Below, in pieces: positions 1 through 10,897 of a stretch of DNA of 64,000 nt. The notes under the pieces are model-generated. The model did not search any database, had not been told where the DNA came from, and saw only the letters and a program-made list of their open reading frames with translations. This stretch comes from Triatoma infestans. Its lineage: Eukaryota; Arthropoda; Insecta; Hemiptera; Reduviidae. The position numbers were made by a program, and so were the translations under genes. The stretch covers positions 93,827-157,826 of the forward strand of contig JAAEAF010001937.1 in assembly GCA_011037195.1 (NCBI GenBank), read 5' to 3'. Every line of letters begins with the position of its first letter. Within the stretch, counting starts at the first letter, position 1.

Positions 1-604
1 GAGTAAACATCAATGAACAAGGCCGAATCCACGGAGAAATTAACGGAAGAGTGGCTACAGCAGGTAGAATGTTCAGTGCCCTTAAGAAAGGATTTATTAT
101 TAAAATGGAAATAACGAAGGGCACGAAAATAACGGTTTTTAAAAATACTTATCTCCCAATTCTAACCTACGGCAGCGAATCATGGGCTCTAACTTCTAAA
201 CACAGCGCCAGGTACAGGTAGCCGAAATGCGTTTCCTCCGAAAAATAGAGGGAAAGATGAGGAGAGATAGAATAAGAAATTCTACAATAAGGTCTAATCT
301 AAATGTCGGGCCGGTGGATGAGCTGCTGAGAGAACACAGGCTAAGATGGTTTGGGCACATGATGAGGATGGACGCAGGCCGTATAGCGAGAACTTGTTTT
401 GAGGCTAAGATGCAGGGTCAAAGAGGCAGGGGCAGACCGCGCACTACATGGGAAGGGATAGTGAGAGAGGATTTCAAAAAGAAGAACTTGGATTGGAGAA
501 GGAATAGAAAGTTGACTGAGGATATAGGGATAGTTGGAATGCTTTAGTGAAGGCACCTCGACACTGAAAGGTAAACGAGGAATGATTAAGAAGAAGAAGA
601 AGAA
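1..604 (+). mobile_element. RTE-like LINE fragment, C-terminal end of ORF plus 3' tail
   Basis: This is the C-terminal end of a reverse-transcriptase polyprotein; the element continues off the left edge. The first 210 bases read as the post-RT region with LPILTYGSESW. A one-base shift near 206-215 moves the frame to AEMRFLRKIEGKMRRDRIRN. The rest (227-547) includes LRWFGHMMRMD and RGRGRPRTTWE, the usual C-terminal signature of RTE-like and related LINEs. After the stop comes a short 3' UTR and an AAG-rich tail at about 588-604. Assignment beyond 'RTE-like' is inference. The frameshift shows the copy is dead. Confidence 0.85.
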
Positions 605-861
605 TTATGTGTATATGTATTTTTTAAAGACATATTTGCTCGCTTTTATGTTTATGCATCGACCAATGGGAATTCGAATATAACGACATAATAGCATTTA
701 GAAAAATTCGAACTGATAATAAAAAAAAAAATCATTAAAAGATTCCTGAAAGCAAACCAAAATCACAGATTTTTTTAAAATAATAATGAGCATTAAACAT
801 GTTAAAATAATTATCTGCCTTAGAAATGTATAATATGTTATATTTTCGAAATAAATAATTA

Positions 862-943
862 TAGTGTCGGATTATCCGTGTTTTTCGATTATCCGTGCCG
901 CCTCTCCACACCACCATTATCCCGGATAATCGGGAGTTTACTG
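862..943 (-). mobile_element. pogo/Tigger-like transposon terminus, fragment
   Basis: Read on the minus strand, the sequence starts at a TA dinucleotide with CAGTAAACTCCCGATTATCC and repeats the ATTATCCG word further in. That is the usual look of pogo/Tigger-type terminal inverted repeats (family knowledge). Only one end is visible and no transposase was found, so this is a solo or truncated terminus. A match by chance to an AT-rich context cannot be excluded. Confidence 0.45.
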
Positions 944-945
944 TA

Positions 946-2109
946 TTATGTTTATATCAGATTCTCGGGAATTAAATTTTTCACCAAAATATGTATTCTG
1001 GTAGATCCCCAGTGTGGAAAATGTCCTTTATATTCTCTTATAGTGACCGTGTAAATTTATATCACACTTCCGGAATTAATTGATGCTCTGTAAATTTTGG
1101 AAATTTTTAGGAATGCTTTTAATGTCTTAGTATATTTTTATATGGGAGATTGAGTTTGAATAATGTACTTTAATACACAGTATAAACGTTCTGATTAGTG
1201 TTATTTCCGGAGTTATTTCAGAATAAGCTATTTGATGGGTTAGAAGAAAATTATAGGTATATATTTTTGACAAAGAAGCATTAAAATATAATCTTATGTT
1301 TAAATAAGCAAAACTGTCTTATTTGTTAGTGATTATTTTCTTCATTTATCTTTATATAATGATTTAATGAAAAAAAGAATGGTTGGAACAAAAATGAATT
1401 TTGGTTGCGAAAATAGATAGTGAAATTTATTGTTTCTATACTGTTCCTCGACCTATTAGTTTATCAACAATTTTTGGTTTTACTATTTATAAAATATGCT
1501 CCGCGATACTACTTAACTGTAAATTTTAAAGTAGTATTATTATTGAAAATTATAAATTTATATTTATAAATTCAAATTTTTTTTATATATTTTTTTTTAT
1601 TGAATTCAGATATAAATAAATACATAGACAGGATAAGGCTGATTTTCTAATTATGTTTTCTAAGTAGGAAAGAAGAATTTATTATTAAAATTGTAGTTAG
1701 AAAAAATAATTTTATACTTAATTAAATAATTATATCTTTTGGAAAACAGAATTTTTAATTATATTTTTAGGATTAAGTTAAAAAGATTACGTTCAAATAA
1801 TTCAGGGAAACTGAAAAGAATATTTCCTTCATTTCTGTATTATTTTTTGACTGATTTTTCTGTTTCTTCTTATGTAAGGATTTATTAACTTTAACTTTTT
1901 AAAGTTCTTTTTTTTTTTATAAGTTAGAAACAATTTTGTGGAATTTTATTTATTTATTTATTTATTTTCTTTTGTTCCTTATTTCACGTAATTTTACCTA
2001 TAAAATAACTTCTATTTTGTGGTTTCATTATTTTTTATTCTCAGCATTTATATATTTATATTTTTACTTTCTCTATTTAACTTTATTTTTATTATATTTG
2101 GCATAGATA
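946..2109. other. AT-rich DNA without recognisable content
   Basis: No coding frame or repeat family was recognised. The stretch is dominated by A/T runs, including a (TTTA)n run at about 1943-1970. Confidence 0.6.
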
Positions 2110-2231
2110 TGAATGACTCCCGGCTGACGGTTCAATCCAAGCCGTAAAGTACTTTGTAAATTGTATTGCTTATTCATTGTATTATGATATTCAATAAAGT
2201 ACTACTATTATTATTATTATTATTTATTATT
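2110..2231 (+). mobile_element. LINE 3' tail, CCGGCTGACGG family with (ATT)n end
   Basis: A short 3' UTR piece with CCGGCTGACGG at 2120-2130, an AAGCCGT word about 13 bases later, an AATAAAGTA signal and a terminal (TTA)n run. The same arrangement ends the LINEs at 38509-38619 (plus) and 16490-16610 (minus). CGGCT and AGCCG can pair as a hairpin in all three. This copy is only the tail, as expected from severe 5' truncation during target-primed reverse transcription. Confidence 0.75.
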
Positions 2232-2337
2232 ACCACGGAGTGTGGAAACACCCCAGAAAAATATTAGTTAACCGCGGCCAATGGCAAGAGGCGAACCAAA
2301 AATCCATATTTTTGCCTATATTTTATAAAAATATAAA

Positions 2338-2560
2338 TGTACACAGACACACACACACACACATAAACACGCAAATACAGACACACCACACACACACACA
2401 TGTACATATGCGTACACGTCCGTGCATATACATATATACATATACAAACACAAACATGCGTACACACATGTACATACACACATATCTGTACACATATACA
2501 TTTTACATAACTACATACACCTTACATACATAAATACATGCACACATAAATACAAACAAG
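2338..2560. repeat. CA/CATA-rich microsatellite
   Basis: A run of CACACA, ACATAC and ATACAT units. It directly abuts the 3' end of the minus-strand RLE LINE whose stop lies at 2567, so it may be the element's own 3' tail expanded by slippage, or the site it inserted into. The open frames here are repeat artefacts. Confidence 0.85.
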
Positions 2561-2566
2561 ATTGAC

Positions 2567-4110
2567 TCATTCCGGTTGACCCAGGGCAGTTCTTACAATA
2601 TGACAGGTGCTCAGGATTACAGCTTGCTGCATCACCTTAATTATTCCCCCGTTTAGGCCTAGCTTGGCTAGACTTGTATGAAGTGTATGGGGGACTAGAC
2701 CTTGTGCAGAAATAATAATAGGTAGCATGTCTACCTGATCTACCTGCCTCCACTGGGATAGAATCACCTGGGCGAGCTCACAGTATTTCCTACGCTTCTC
2801 TTCGTAGGAGGAAGTCAGATTATTAGAGTTGGGGATAGCCACGTCCACAAGGCACACCTTCCGGGTTTGCTTGTCGTGCCATATTATGTCCGGTCGGTTG
2901 TGCGCAACTAACCTATCTGACAATACTGTACGGTCCCAATATAGCAGATGACGGTCACTTTCCAGAACTCTATCAGGGGAGTACAAATAATATGGCGAGG
3001 CGTTAGGCAGAAGACCTACCTGCCTAGCTAGCGCACTGTGTACTATTTTGGCCACATTATTATGCCGCTTCAGGTACTCGTGCTGAGCCATTGCAGGGCA
3101 CGCAGAAATCAGATGGTGTATCGTCTCTGTAGAGGTCCCACATAATCTACAACTTACATCTTGCACGTTTGGGTCCCCCTACAATTCTAGCAAGATAATA
3201 CCTAGTCGGGATGACCTGGTCCTGGATAGCCAACATGAATCCTTCCGTCTCTGCGGACAATCTGCCCTCCATTAGCCATGCGACTGATGCTTGTTTGTCC
3301 ACGGCTTGATTGTCCAACATGGTTGGGAATTGGCCGTGCAATGGTTTATTTTTCCAGTCGCACACCAGTTCGCGAACTCGAACGAGGGGGTTTTCTTCTG
3401 CGTTATCTGGCGCCCTGGAGAGGTTCAATGGCGTATACTTCCTGTCCGCATTAATTATTGCCTCGATTAATGGCACTGCATTCCTACTTTGGAAGTACGC
3501 CTGCATTCTGGCTATCTGGCAGTCGTGCAGTTGCTGCAGCTCAATAACTCCCCGTCCACCCTCCGAGCGGGGGAGAACGATACGCTCCACTGCTGACCGT
3601 GGGTGATGCTTACGGAATGTAGTTAATGTGGTTCGAACCAACCTCTGTTAGCCTTCTATGCCAGTACGGGACCACTTGATTATTCCGAAAGAATATACCA
3701 AAAGTGAAACACAATAACAGTTGATGGCCCTGATGAGGCTTTTACTTTCCAAGCCCGTACCACACACTGCCTTTAATCTCCCAGCAAACTGCTTCCGGAG
3801 GACACCTTTAACGGCTGTGTGGTCTATACCTTTCGCCTGAACCAGGCCGAGGTATTTGTACACACCAGTTTCAGCCATTGCCTCAATCTCGGCCCCATCT
3901 TCCAGAGTACACCCGGTTGGCACCACATTGCCTCTGATAAGTGTCTGAGTTCGGCATTTCTCCAACCCGAAACTCATGCCTATATCCTTGGAGAAACGCT
4001 TGACTATATTTAGCTGTGACTGCAGGTGACTTCCTCTGCCTGCATATATCTTCAGATCGTCCATGTACAATAGATGCGTGACAAGGACAGGATGACCATC
4101 ACCCTCGCGC
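2567..4110 (-). pseudogene. RLE-type LINE polyprotein (RT and restriction-like endonuclease), nearly continuous
   Basis: The RT part (4110 to 3648) shows the catalytic YMDDLK box, SFGLEKC and YKYLGLVQ. It reads straight through one stop (TAA near 3645-3647) into RSAVERIVLP. A surplus A in an AAA run near 3174 then shifts the frame into CRLCG..HHLISACP, a CCHC knuckle, and a restriction-like endonuclease (NRPDIIWHDKQTRKVCLVDV), which ends at 2567. RT, CCHC and RLE in this order is the layout of R2/R4-type LINEs, which use a PD..D/E-x-K nuclease in place of an APE domain (family knowledge). The 5' side stops at an (ATT)n run. Only one stop and one single-base shift break 1.5 kb, so this is a fairly young copy. 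Confidence 0.88.

Positions 4111-4183
<73 letters not shown>
4111..4183. repeat. (TTA)n microsatellite
   Basis: About 24 uninterrupted TTA units. It marks the 5' truncation point of the minus-strand RLE LINE. Confidence 0.95.
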
Positions 4184-4184
<1 letters not shown>

Positions 4185-4235
4185 ATATGGGAGAACCATA
4201 CTATTGTTCCGGAGTAGAAACTTAGAAGAAAATAC

Positions 4236-4388
4236 ACACACACACACGCGCTCACACACTCACACCCAAAGACCTTCCCGCTAAAAACATTTTTTTCTTA
4301 CTCAGAGGTCCTCAGAACGTGTATTTTAGAAAATTTGAAAACTCATTGTCTAAAATTTGACACGATACAAATACTTCCTCTAATCATC
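4236..4388 (-). repeat. Family A, 5'-end fragment
   Basis: Starts in the (CA)n run and carries the family A 5' block in reverse: CTAAAAAC, ACTCAGAGGTCCTC and AATTTGACACGAT, then the cttcctct end. The hairpin itself is decayed. It lies about 90 bases from the next family A copy in the same orientation. Confidence 0.75.
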
Positions 4389-4476
4389 AAAATAAGGACA
4401 ATTCAAAATGATGGATTTCCACGATTAAAAAAAGTATGTTATAGTAATTTCAAGTTGAAAAAGAGAAAAAAAAAAA

Positions 4477-5334
4477 ATCTTGTGTGAAACACTCACACAA
4501 CTTTCTCTTACTCCTGTTCTCAAAATTATAATTGACAAATGTTATAGTTAGTATACCAAATTTAATGAAATTCATCGAAAATTGGAAAAAAAAGTTCAGT
4601 AAAAGCCCACTTCCGGTTTACTAACCTCTTAAAACACGGAATTTTGGCCATCTATTTATTTCTAATTAATTTTGTTTGGATGATCAAATTGTATAATCAA
4701 CTATGATATCAATTTAGAGGAAGCTGTAACCCCACCCCTCCCCTAAAAGTGCCCTTAAATGAATTTTCCCAGAGAAAATTTTTAAATAAAAGATGTAGAT
4801 CATTGCATGTTTGGTTTATACACGATGTTTCAAGAAATCGTCGGAACCATTTTTGAGAAAATCGCGACAAAGTGACGAAATCATTTACTAAAGTTTTTAA
4901 AATAAACGCACTTTCGGTTATCCGATTTTTTCAAACTCGGAATTTCGGCAATATATTTAATTCTAATTAACATTATTAAGAAGGCAGAATTGTCTAATAA
5001 ATATGAAATAGCACTTTAGATGAAAACCTAACCCCACCTCACCCTTCCCCGGAAGTGCCGTTAAATGAATAATTATCCCTGAGAAATTATCAATTAAAAG
5101 TTGTAGCTCTTTGTATATGTAGTTGATATACCAAGTTTAAAGAAAATCGTCGGAGGCCATTTTTGAGAAAATCGCAAAAACGTAAAAAAAAACAACTAGT
5201 AAATGGTACTTCTGGTTGAGGAATTTTGACAGGTAACGTACTATCAGATTCCAGGGTGATACCTAAACGTAATATCAAGTTCCAACTTTCTACGGTTTTT
5301 CGTTTTTGAGCTATGCAGTTCACATACATACACT

Positions 5335-5365
<31 letters not shown>

Positions 5366-5494
5366 GAGACCATTTCCTAAAAACCACTTTTTTGGACTCA
5401 GGGGACCTTAAAACGGATATTTCCGGTGAAAACTCGATACCGAAAATTTGACACGATTACAATACCTTTTACTAGGAGGAGGAGTAAGAGAAAG
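4477..5494 (-). repeat. Family A, full-length copy
   Basis: Complete from the 3' hairpin (TGTGAAACACTCACACAA at its left edge) to the 5' hairpin at the right edge. It carries two CCGG(A)AGT-type unit starts, a (CA)n run at 5335-5365, and the GGTGAAAACTCGATAC block. The right terminus is slightly expanded (AGGAGGAGGAGTAAG). No coding capacity. Confidence 0.9.
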
Positions 5495-6872
5495 TAAAAA
5501 TCGATAAATGGAAGATTAGAAGTAAAGTTTTTTTGTCGGGGTTTGTAGAAGTGGTGGAGTGACAATATCAATTATATATTCAAGTAGGTCTTAAAACAAA
5601 GAATCAAATGTGAAGCTCCACCTCTTAGTAATTTACTAATTAACTGTTTCGAACAATTTAGCAATTAGCGACATTAATATTCAATATTCGTCGTCAAATT
5701 GCATTTTGGTGTTTCTGTCATGAATAACTTTTGCAGAGCATAAGAATATTTATTAAATTGAATGAAAATATATTTCATAAGTATCTGACCATTGTATTGT
5801 TATAATGGTACGAAATAGTCTGTTACTTACCACCAAAAATTTAAATGACTATTAAACCATCTATAGCGACAATAAAATGAAATCCTGGGGTGCAGCACTT
5901 TCATGTCTTTCTCTTATAATTGTCATAGATCCGACTGACCAATGTTTATTAAATGTTCAAATTTATATTAAATATTTAGTTTCCTTAAGTACTCATAGAT
6001 GTTTTGTTTCAGGTAAGTTGACCATACATAATCTGATGAGGCTCTGTATAGGTGGTGGATAGCCTAAGGTTTGACAGCTTTCTCCTGAACCTCTCAAATA
6101 CAAAATATTTCAAATAAACGTAATAATTTTAAAGTGAGTATAATACTATGTAACCAAAGTTCAAGAATATCTTCGGCGCCATTTACGTTAAAATCATGAC
6201 AAAATTTTCAAAATTCTAGGTCTTGAGAATATTCTAATTTATGGTCCTCCCAAGGGGTCCGATGGACAATCACATCAGCTCTGTGTCAATTGTATAACGT
6301 CTGAGAGGGTTCTTTAATTCCCAAGATAGCACCAAATTTCCCGTGCCTGCAAGTAAAATGCTTAATTTCATCAAGAAAAAAAGCTGTATTCATCTTTTAG
6401 TTGTATCATCTTTGAGGGTTTGTATCATCTTTTATTGCCCGTTTCCAACAACTTGGATCCCATAGTTAAAGTAATAGTCTTGCCGATGATGCTAACTAAT
6501 CAGATCAATGCCCTATGACCTTGTCAGTGATCTTCCTTGGTCACCTTTCTCTTTATGTTTTACGAGATCCTACGCCCCATCCCCACAATGCATCTCCAGT
6601 ATAGAATGTGGTTTCTTAAGAGTCATTTCTTAATGATTTTAAAGGCGTTGAAACTATTTAATATTTAAGCCCTCGACATTTGTAACTCAGTTTTTAGAAT
6701 TTGAAATAAATTGTTTTTTTTTATTTATTTGACTGAAGTTTGCATAAAACATAGCGAAGTTGACATTTGATAAATGATACACAACGTAATTAATATACTC
6801 GTAAATAGAGATAATGGAAATTATATTCATATAAAATCAAACCATGAATAGAAAATTTAAAGAAGAAAAAAA
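5495..6872. other. Unassigned DNA with one decayed family A trace
   Basis: No gene recognised. At about 6090-6230 the words GTTCAAGAATATCTTCGGCGCC and AAAATCATGACAAAA, in this order, recall the family A unit on the minus strand, so this may be an old copy. The 61-codon frame at 5877 has no supporting feature. Confidence 0.5.
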
Positions 6873-7837
6873 ATCTGGTGTGAAACACTCACACAACTTT
6901 CTCTTACCACAGTTTTCAAAATTATAATTGACAAATTTTATAGTAAGTGTAACAAATTTAATGAAATTCGTCGAAAACTGACAAAACTATTCAGTAAAAG
7001 CGCACTTCCGGTTAACTAAATTTCTTAAAACTCGGAATTTTGGCCATCTATTTATTTATAATTAATTTTGTTTGAATGAGAATTGTATAATCAACTGTGA
7101 TACCACTTTTGAGAAAAAATAACCCCACCCCTCCCCTAAAAGTGCCCTTAAATGAATTTTCCCAGAGAAAAGTTTTAAATAAAAGTTGTGGATCCTTGTA
7201 TATGTAGTTTATATAGGAAGTTTCAAGAAAGTCGTCGAAGCCATTTTTGAGAAAATCTTGAAAAAGTAAAAAATCATTTAGTAAAGTGGTAAAGTAAACG
7301 CACTTCCGGTCATCCGATTTTTGTTAAACTTGAAATTTCAACAAACTATTTAATTCCAAATAACATTATTTAGAAGACGGAAATGTACAGTTAACTGCAA
7401 TAACACTTTAGAGCAAGCCATAACCCCACTCCTTCATCAAAAGTACCCTTAGAGGAATTTTCCCGGAGAAATGTTTCAAATAAAGTTGTAGCTCTTCGTA
7501 GTTGATACACCAAGTTTAAAGAAAATCGTCGGAGCTAATTTTGAGAAAATCGCTAAAACGTAAAAAAAAAAAAACTAATAAAGTGGTACTTCCGGTTGAG
7601 GAATTTTGACAGATACTCATGGTGATACCTAAATGGAATATCATGTTTGAACTTTCTACGGTTTTTCATTTTTGAGCTATGCTGTTCACATACATACATA
7701 CACACACACACAGACCATTTTGTCAAAACTACTTTTTTTGGACTCAGTAGACCTCAAAACGGATATTTCCGTTTAAAACTCGATATTGAAAATTTGACAT
7801 GATTACCATACTACCTCTTACTAGGAGTAAGAGGAAA
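6873..7837 (-). repeat. Family A, full-length copy
   Basis: Starts at ATCTGGTGTGAAACACTC (3' end of the family) and runs to CTCTTACTAGGAGTAAGAG (5' hairpin). Both CCGG unit boundaries and the ATACACACACACACAG run are present. Slightly shorter than the copy at 12609. Confidence 0.92.
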
Positions 7838-8335
7838 TAATAAAATTTAAATATTTCTTTTATACACTATAAATTTGATCTTACATTTTATATATTTTTT
7901 TTTTAAGTTTTCGAAATAAATTTTTTTTAATTATTTTATTTTTTTTATAAAATTTTCCTTATACAGCAATAAATGCGCACAAAAGTTTGTTTAAATAACA
8001 ATTACATCAATACAGGGCTATTTATACAATTTGTATTATTTTAGATACAGAATATATTGTTAAAAAGTTAACTAAGTCATCGTTTGTATCGTTTAAGCAG
8101 ACGCATTAGAAACTGAATTCTGAAATTTTCAAGTTTTACGTATCTTAGATGTGACACACTTTCATTATCTCTGTTACACCGTCTACTGCTTAGGTTTCAA
8201 AACGTGTTTATTGTTATTTATATTTCATTTTCTGATCTTTTCACCAGTCATTTTCATTTCTGAAACCATTCCCGGAGCCTGAATATTCTTCTTCTTCTTT
8301 CTTGGCTTTTACGGTTCACTGAATATTATTAGTAA
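7838..8335. other. AT-rich spacer, nothing recognised
   Basis: Poly-T tracts and AT-rich sequence only; no coding or repeat similarity within the window was seen. Confidence 0.5.
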
Positions 8336-8425
8336 ATGATTAATAATCCTTGTTGTGGTGGTTGGTTCCGCAGAGCTGGAAAGCATCAGAGACATTTTCC
8401 GTGGTAGCCTGCTTCATTTTGTGGT

Positions 8426-8463
8426 CATCGACCGGTTTCGGGCGTTCGCCCATCTTCAGGATG
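8426..8463 (-). ncRNA. Hammerhead ribozyme-like motif, left arm
   Basis: On the minus strand: CATC (stem I), CTGAAGA (core), one extra T, GGGC-GAAC-GCCC (stem II), GAAA (core), a self-complementary ACCGGT stem III, then TC and GATG closing stem I. The expected cleavage site follows GTC. The lone extra base before stem II is atypical, and core position 7 is A rather than the usual T. Confidence 0.65.
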
Positions 8464-8539
8464 CGTTCTTCAGACAGTGTGCAACACAGACTCGCACAGA
8501 CGTTGTACGAGTCTGTGTTGACACACTGTCTGAAGAACG

Positions 8540-8577
8540 CATCCTGAAGATGGGCGAACGCCCGAAACCGGTCGATG
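8540..8577 (+). ncRNA. Hammerhead ribozyme-like motif, right arm
   Basis: Mirror image of the left-arm motif on the plus strand: CATC 8540-8543, CTGAAGA 8544-8550, stem II 8552-8563, GAAACCGGTC 8564-8573, GATG 8574-8577. Both copies are intact and identical over this core. The minimal palindromic stem III suggests activity as a dimer, as described for other hammerheads with very short stem III. Confidence 0.65.
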
Positions 8578-8631
8578 ACCACAAAATGAAGCAGGCTACC
8601 ACGGAAAATGTCTCTGATGATTAATAATCCT

Positions 8632-9097
8632 CACCAACTTCAAGAGAGCTGATCAGTCTCTAGGATTGTGGTGTAATTGGTGTTAAGAATGCTTTTTAAA
8701 TCACTAAATGACCCTTCATGCGATTACACAAATCCTTAAAATTTTGTTTATAGAGTCTTGGATTCGTTGTTTACATGTATTTCGCCCCAATACAGTATAA
8801 GTCTGACAAAGCCGTGAAGACCTGTAAAAAATTATCCGAGTTAGCTGAACTAAGTCCAACAATCTTTGGAAGCAGTGAGCTTATCCATCATGATCAACTT
8901 CCTCCACCAATTTTCAACGTTGTCTTAAAAAAACATGGTACTGCATATTAATCCTTCCTGTCTCAAGGCGAACAAAACTGGTCAGAAGAGAACACAATCT
9001 TATGATATATTTAAAATGCGCCCCTTTCCCAACTTCCCTATATAAAGAATTGTGCCAATTCTCTGCACTGTAAAGAATTACTGTCTTGACCATAGCG
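8632..9097. other. Unassigned sequence
   Basis: No repeat or coding similarity recognised. Confidence 0.4.
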
Positions 9098-9205
9098 TCA
9101 AAAAGAGGTGCATTTCATATGCCAGAATTTCGTCAGAGATATTTTCCATGATAGCCTGCTGCTTCTTTTTGTGGTCATCAACCGGGTTTCTAAAACTGTG
9201 TGATA
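9098..9205 (+). repeat. Decayed single arm of the palindromic family
   Basis: TCAGAGATATTTTCCATGATAGCCTGC, continuing to TTTTGTGGTCATCAACCGGGTTTC, parallels the outer half of the left arm at 8389-8437. It breaks off inside the hammerhead-like region, so no ribozyme fold remains. There is no partner arm nearby. Confidence 0.6.
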
Positions 9206-9670
9206 ACATAGACTTGCGAAGACCCAATTTAGTTGATATCTGGATGGGAAAACACAAATTTTGTTTTGTCGCTTTTTAAAAAGCTGATATACATTGTTCC
9301 TTTTTTTGTTCGATTTATCGGTTTCAAAAATTTTAACGACTTTATTCATTGCAGCCATACTGAGAAAGTGGGAAGAGTCAGCAGAATTTTTGAATTTGCC
9401 TGAGTCAGATATTACCCAAATATTTATACTGATCGGTTATGGAAAGTTCTTTGTTATTGTAGTATATAGGCTGTTAGTTAATATTTTGTTTCCTTCCTTT
9501 ACGGAAACAAACAATATCAGTTTTAGAAACATTTACGTTCCTAAATATTATATGTAAACTAAGTTTTTACCGCAATATCTTCTTTAGAATATTTAATTTG
9601 AATCACAAGTCCGCCCAAGAATGATTACTTACGAGTACTACTAAATCGTCGGCATACATTACTTGCAATA
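9206..9670. other. Unassigned sequence
   Basis: Contains an 87-codon open frame at 9294-9557 with hydrophobic stretches. I recognise no domain, and its composition matches the AT-rich surroundings. Not called as a gene. Confidence 0.4.
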
Positions 9671-9671
9671 G

Positions 9672-9910
9672 GTTTTTTTTTTCTTTAAGGGGATATGCAG
9701 TGCCATCTGAAAGATCTATTGTGTCTCCGGAGCATTGTCAGTGCACTGCCGGCCTCCAAGCAGTGTTCTCTAGCTGCAGACAACACTGTCCCATCACTGG
9801 TCAGTGAGCTGAAGAGGCTCCAAGAAAGAGAAAATATTAGGGCAGCATGCTGGATTCGAACCGGAGATCTCCGCGTTACTAGTCCAGCGCTCTACCACTG
9901 AGCTAATCCT
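9672..9910 (-). mobile_element. tRNA-derived SINE (family S), head type 1
   Basis: On the minus strand a tRNA-like head has an A box at 9890-9905 (TAGCTCAGTGGTAGAG) and a B box at 9852-9862 (GGTTCGAATCC). A body of about 140 bases and a poly-A tail (T-run at 9672-9683) follow. The body shares long blocks (GGAGGCCGGCAGTGCACTGA; ACAGTGTT..AGAGAACACTG) with the SINE at 59644-59876. The head cannot form a sound acceptor or anticodon stem, so it is a SINE and not a tRNA gene. The anticodon position resembles AGT. Target duplications were not resolved. Confidence 0.82.
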
Positions 9911-10897
9911 TTCCCTCATAACAATAAGTTACTAATGGTATTGGATACAATGACTGCAACTTTTCCCCTGAATGAACTGACCAATATCTGCAAAGAAACA
10001 AAAGTGGGTTGATAAATTGTATATGCTAGCGATTCTTGTCATCCAGCATTTTGGGCCTACAATATGTATTAGATAGTTCTGACGTTCCAAAAAAAAATAT
10101 TCTGGAAATCTATGTCCTGGTCATAATTAACTTGATTAAAATATAGTTGAATAGTTTAAAACTAGAAAAGAAAAAGATTTATTAAAACCTAATTATTAAT
10201 ATTATCAGTTTTTATAAGATTGCCCTTCTTTATTGCTGGCTATGAAACAGTAATTTTTAATGTTAGTTAAATTAAATAATAATATATTATCTCCAACAGC
10301 CTAATTATAAACCATAAATAAAATTTAAAAATGTTATCTAACCAAAACAATTGACTATTATTATTAAACAATTGCTGCATAAAATCTGCTATCTTGTGCT
10401 GGTTTATAAAGTGTAATACCATTCACCAAATGTACCGTTCTATATTCATGAGTTTAGTATCACTGGTTTTTCAACTTCTCCGGATCGTACAACCAACCAT
10501 ACTGGGGCAACCGCCCGCGCATTTCCATTCTCCCACCCATCTTCATTCTGTCTTTATAATTCTGACGTTTCTTATTTTATTATTATTATTATGTATATAT
10601 ATTCATATAAATGAATACATTTATTTAATGTATATATTCTTTTACTATAATATATATTATTTAAATTCATAAAATAAAATATTACAAATTTTTTAGAGTT
10701 AAAATTAGTTATAAAGGCTATTTGTTGGATAGATTCGGACCATATAAGTACATAATTTTTTATCATAAGTTTTCTCTATGTCTTTTCCGAACTCCTTAAT
10801 CTAATCTTAAATTCACTTACAGCTATAAGAGCATGTACTACAATTGTGTACAGTTATCGAAATTAAGTTTGCCCCCACCACTACATATTTGCAACTC
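9911..10897. other. AT-rich spacer
   Basis: No feature recognised. Long A/T-rich runs, with an ATTATTATTATTATG stretch near 10577. Confidence 0.5.

Larger units (their letters stand above)
8336..8631. mobile_element. Palindromic (fold-back) element with two hammerhead-like motifs
   Basis: Two arms of about 110 bases, nearly perfect reverse complements, meet near 8495-8510. A 15-base direct repeat ATGATTAATAATCCT flanks the element at 8336-8350 and 8617-8631, read as a target-site duplication. The left arm runs about 40 bases further outward than the right. Each arm holds a hammerhead-like core. Penelope-like elements carry such motifs in pseudo-LTRs that can be inverted (family knowledge), so a Penelope-derived origin is my inference. 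No RT or GIY-YIG frame is present. The overlapping open frames come from the palindrome. Confidence 0.8.

Noticed and set aside
2240..2533. 97-codon His/Thr-rich protein
   Set aside because: It is the CA/CATA microsatellite in translation.
8340..8624. Overlapping 65-89 codon genes on both strands
   Set aside because: Mirror-image frames are produced by the palindrome and differ between the three palindromic elements only as the DNA does.
9840..9910. tRNA gene (threonine-like) on the minus strand
   Set aside because: A and B boxes are good, but acceptor and anticodon stems do not pair, and a SINE body with A-tail follows. The body recurs at 59.7 kb with another head.
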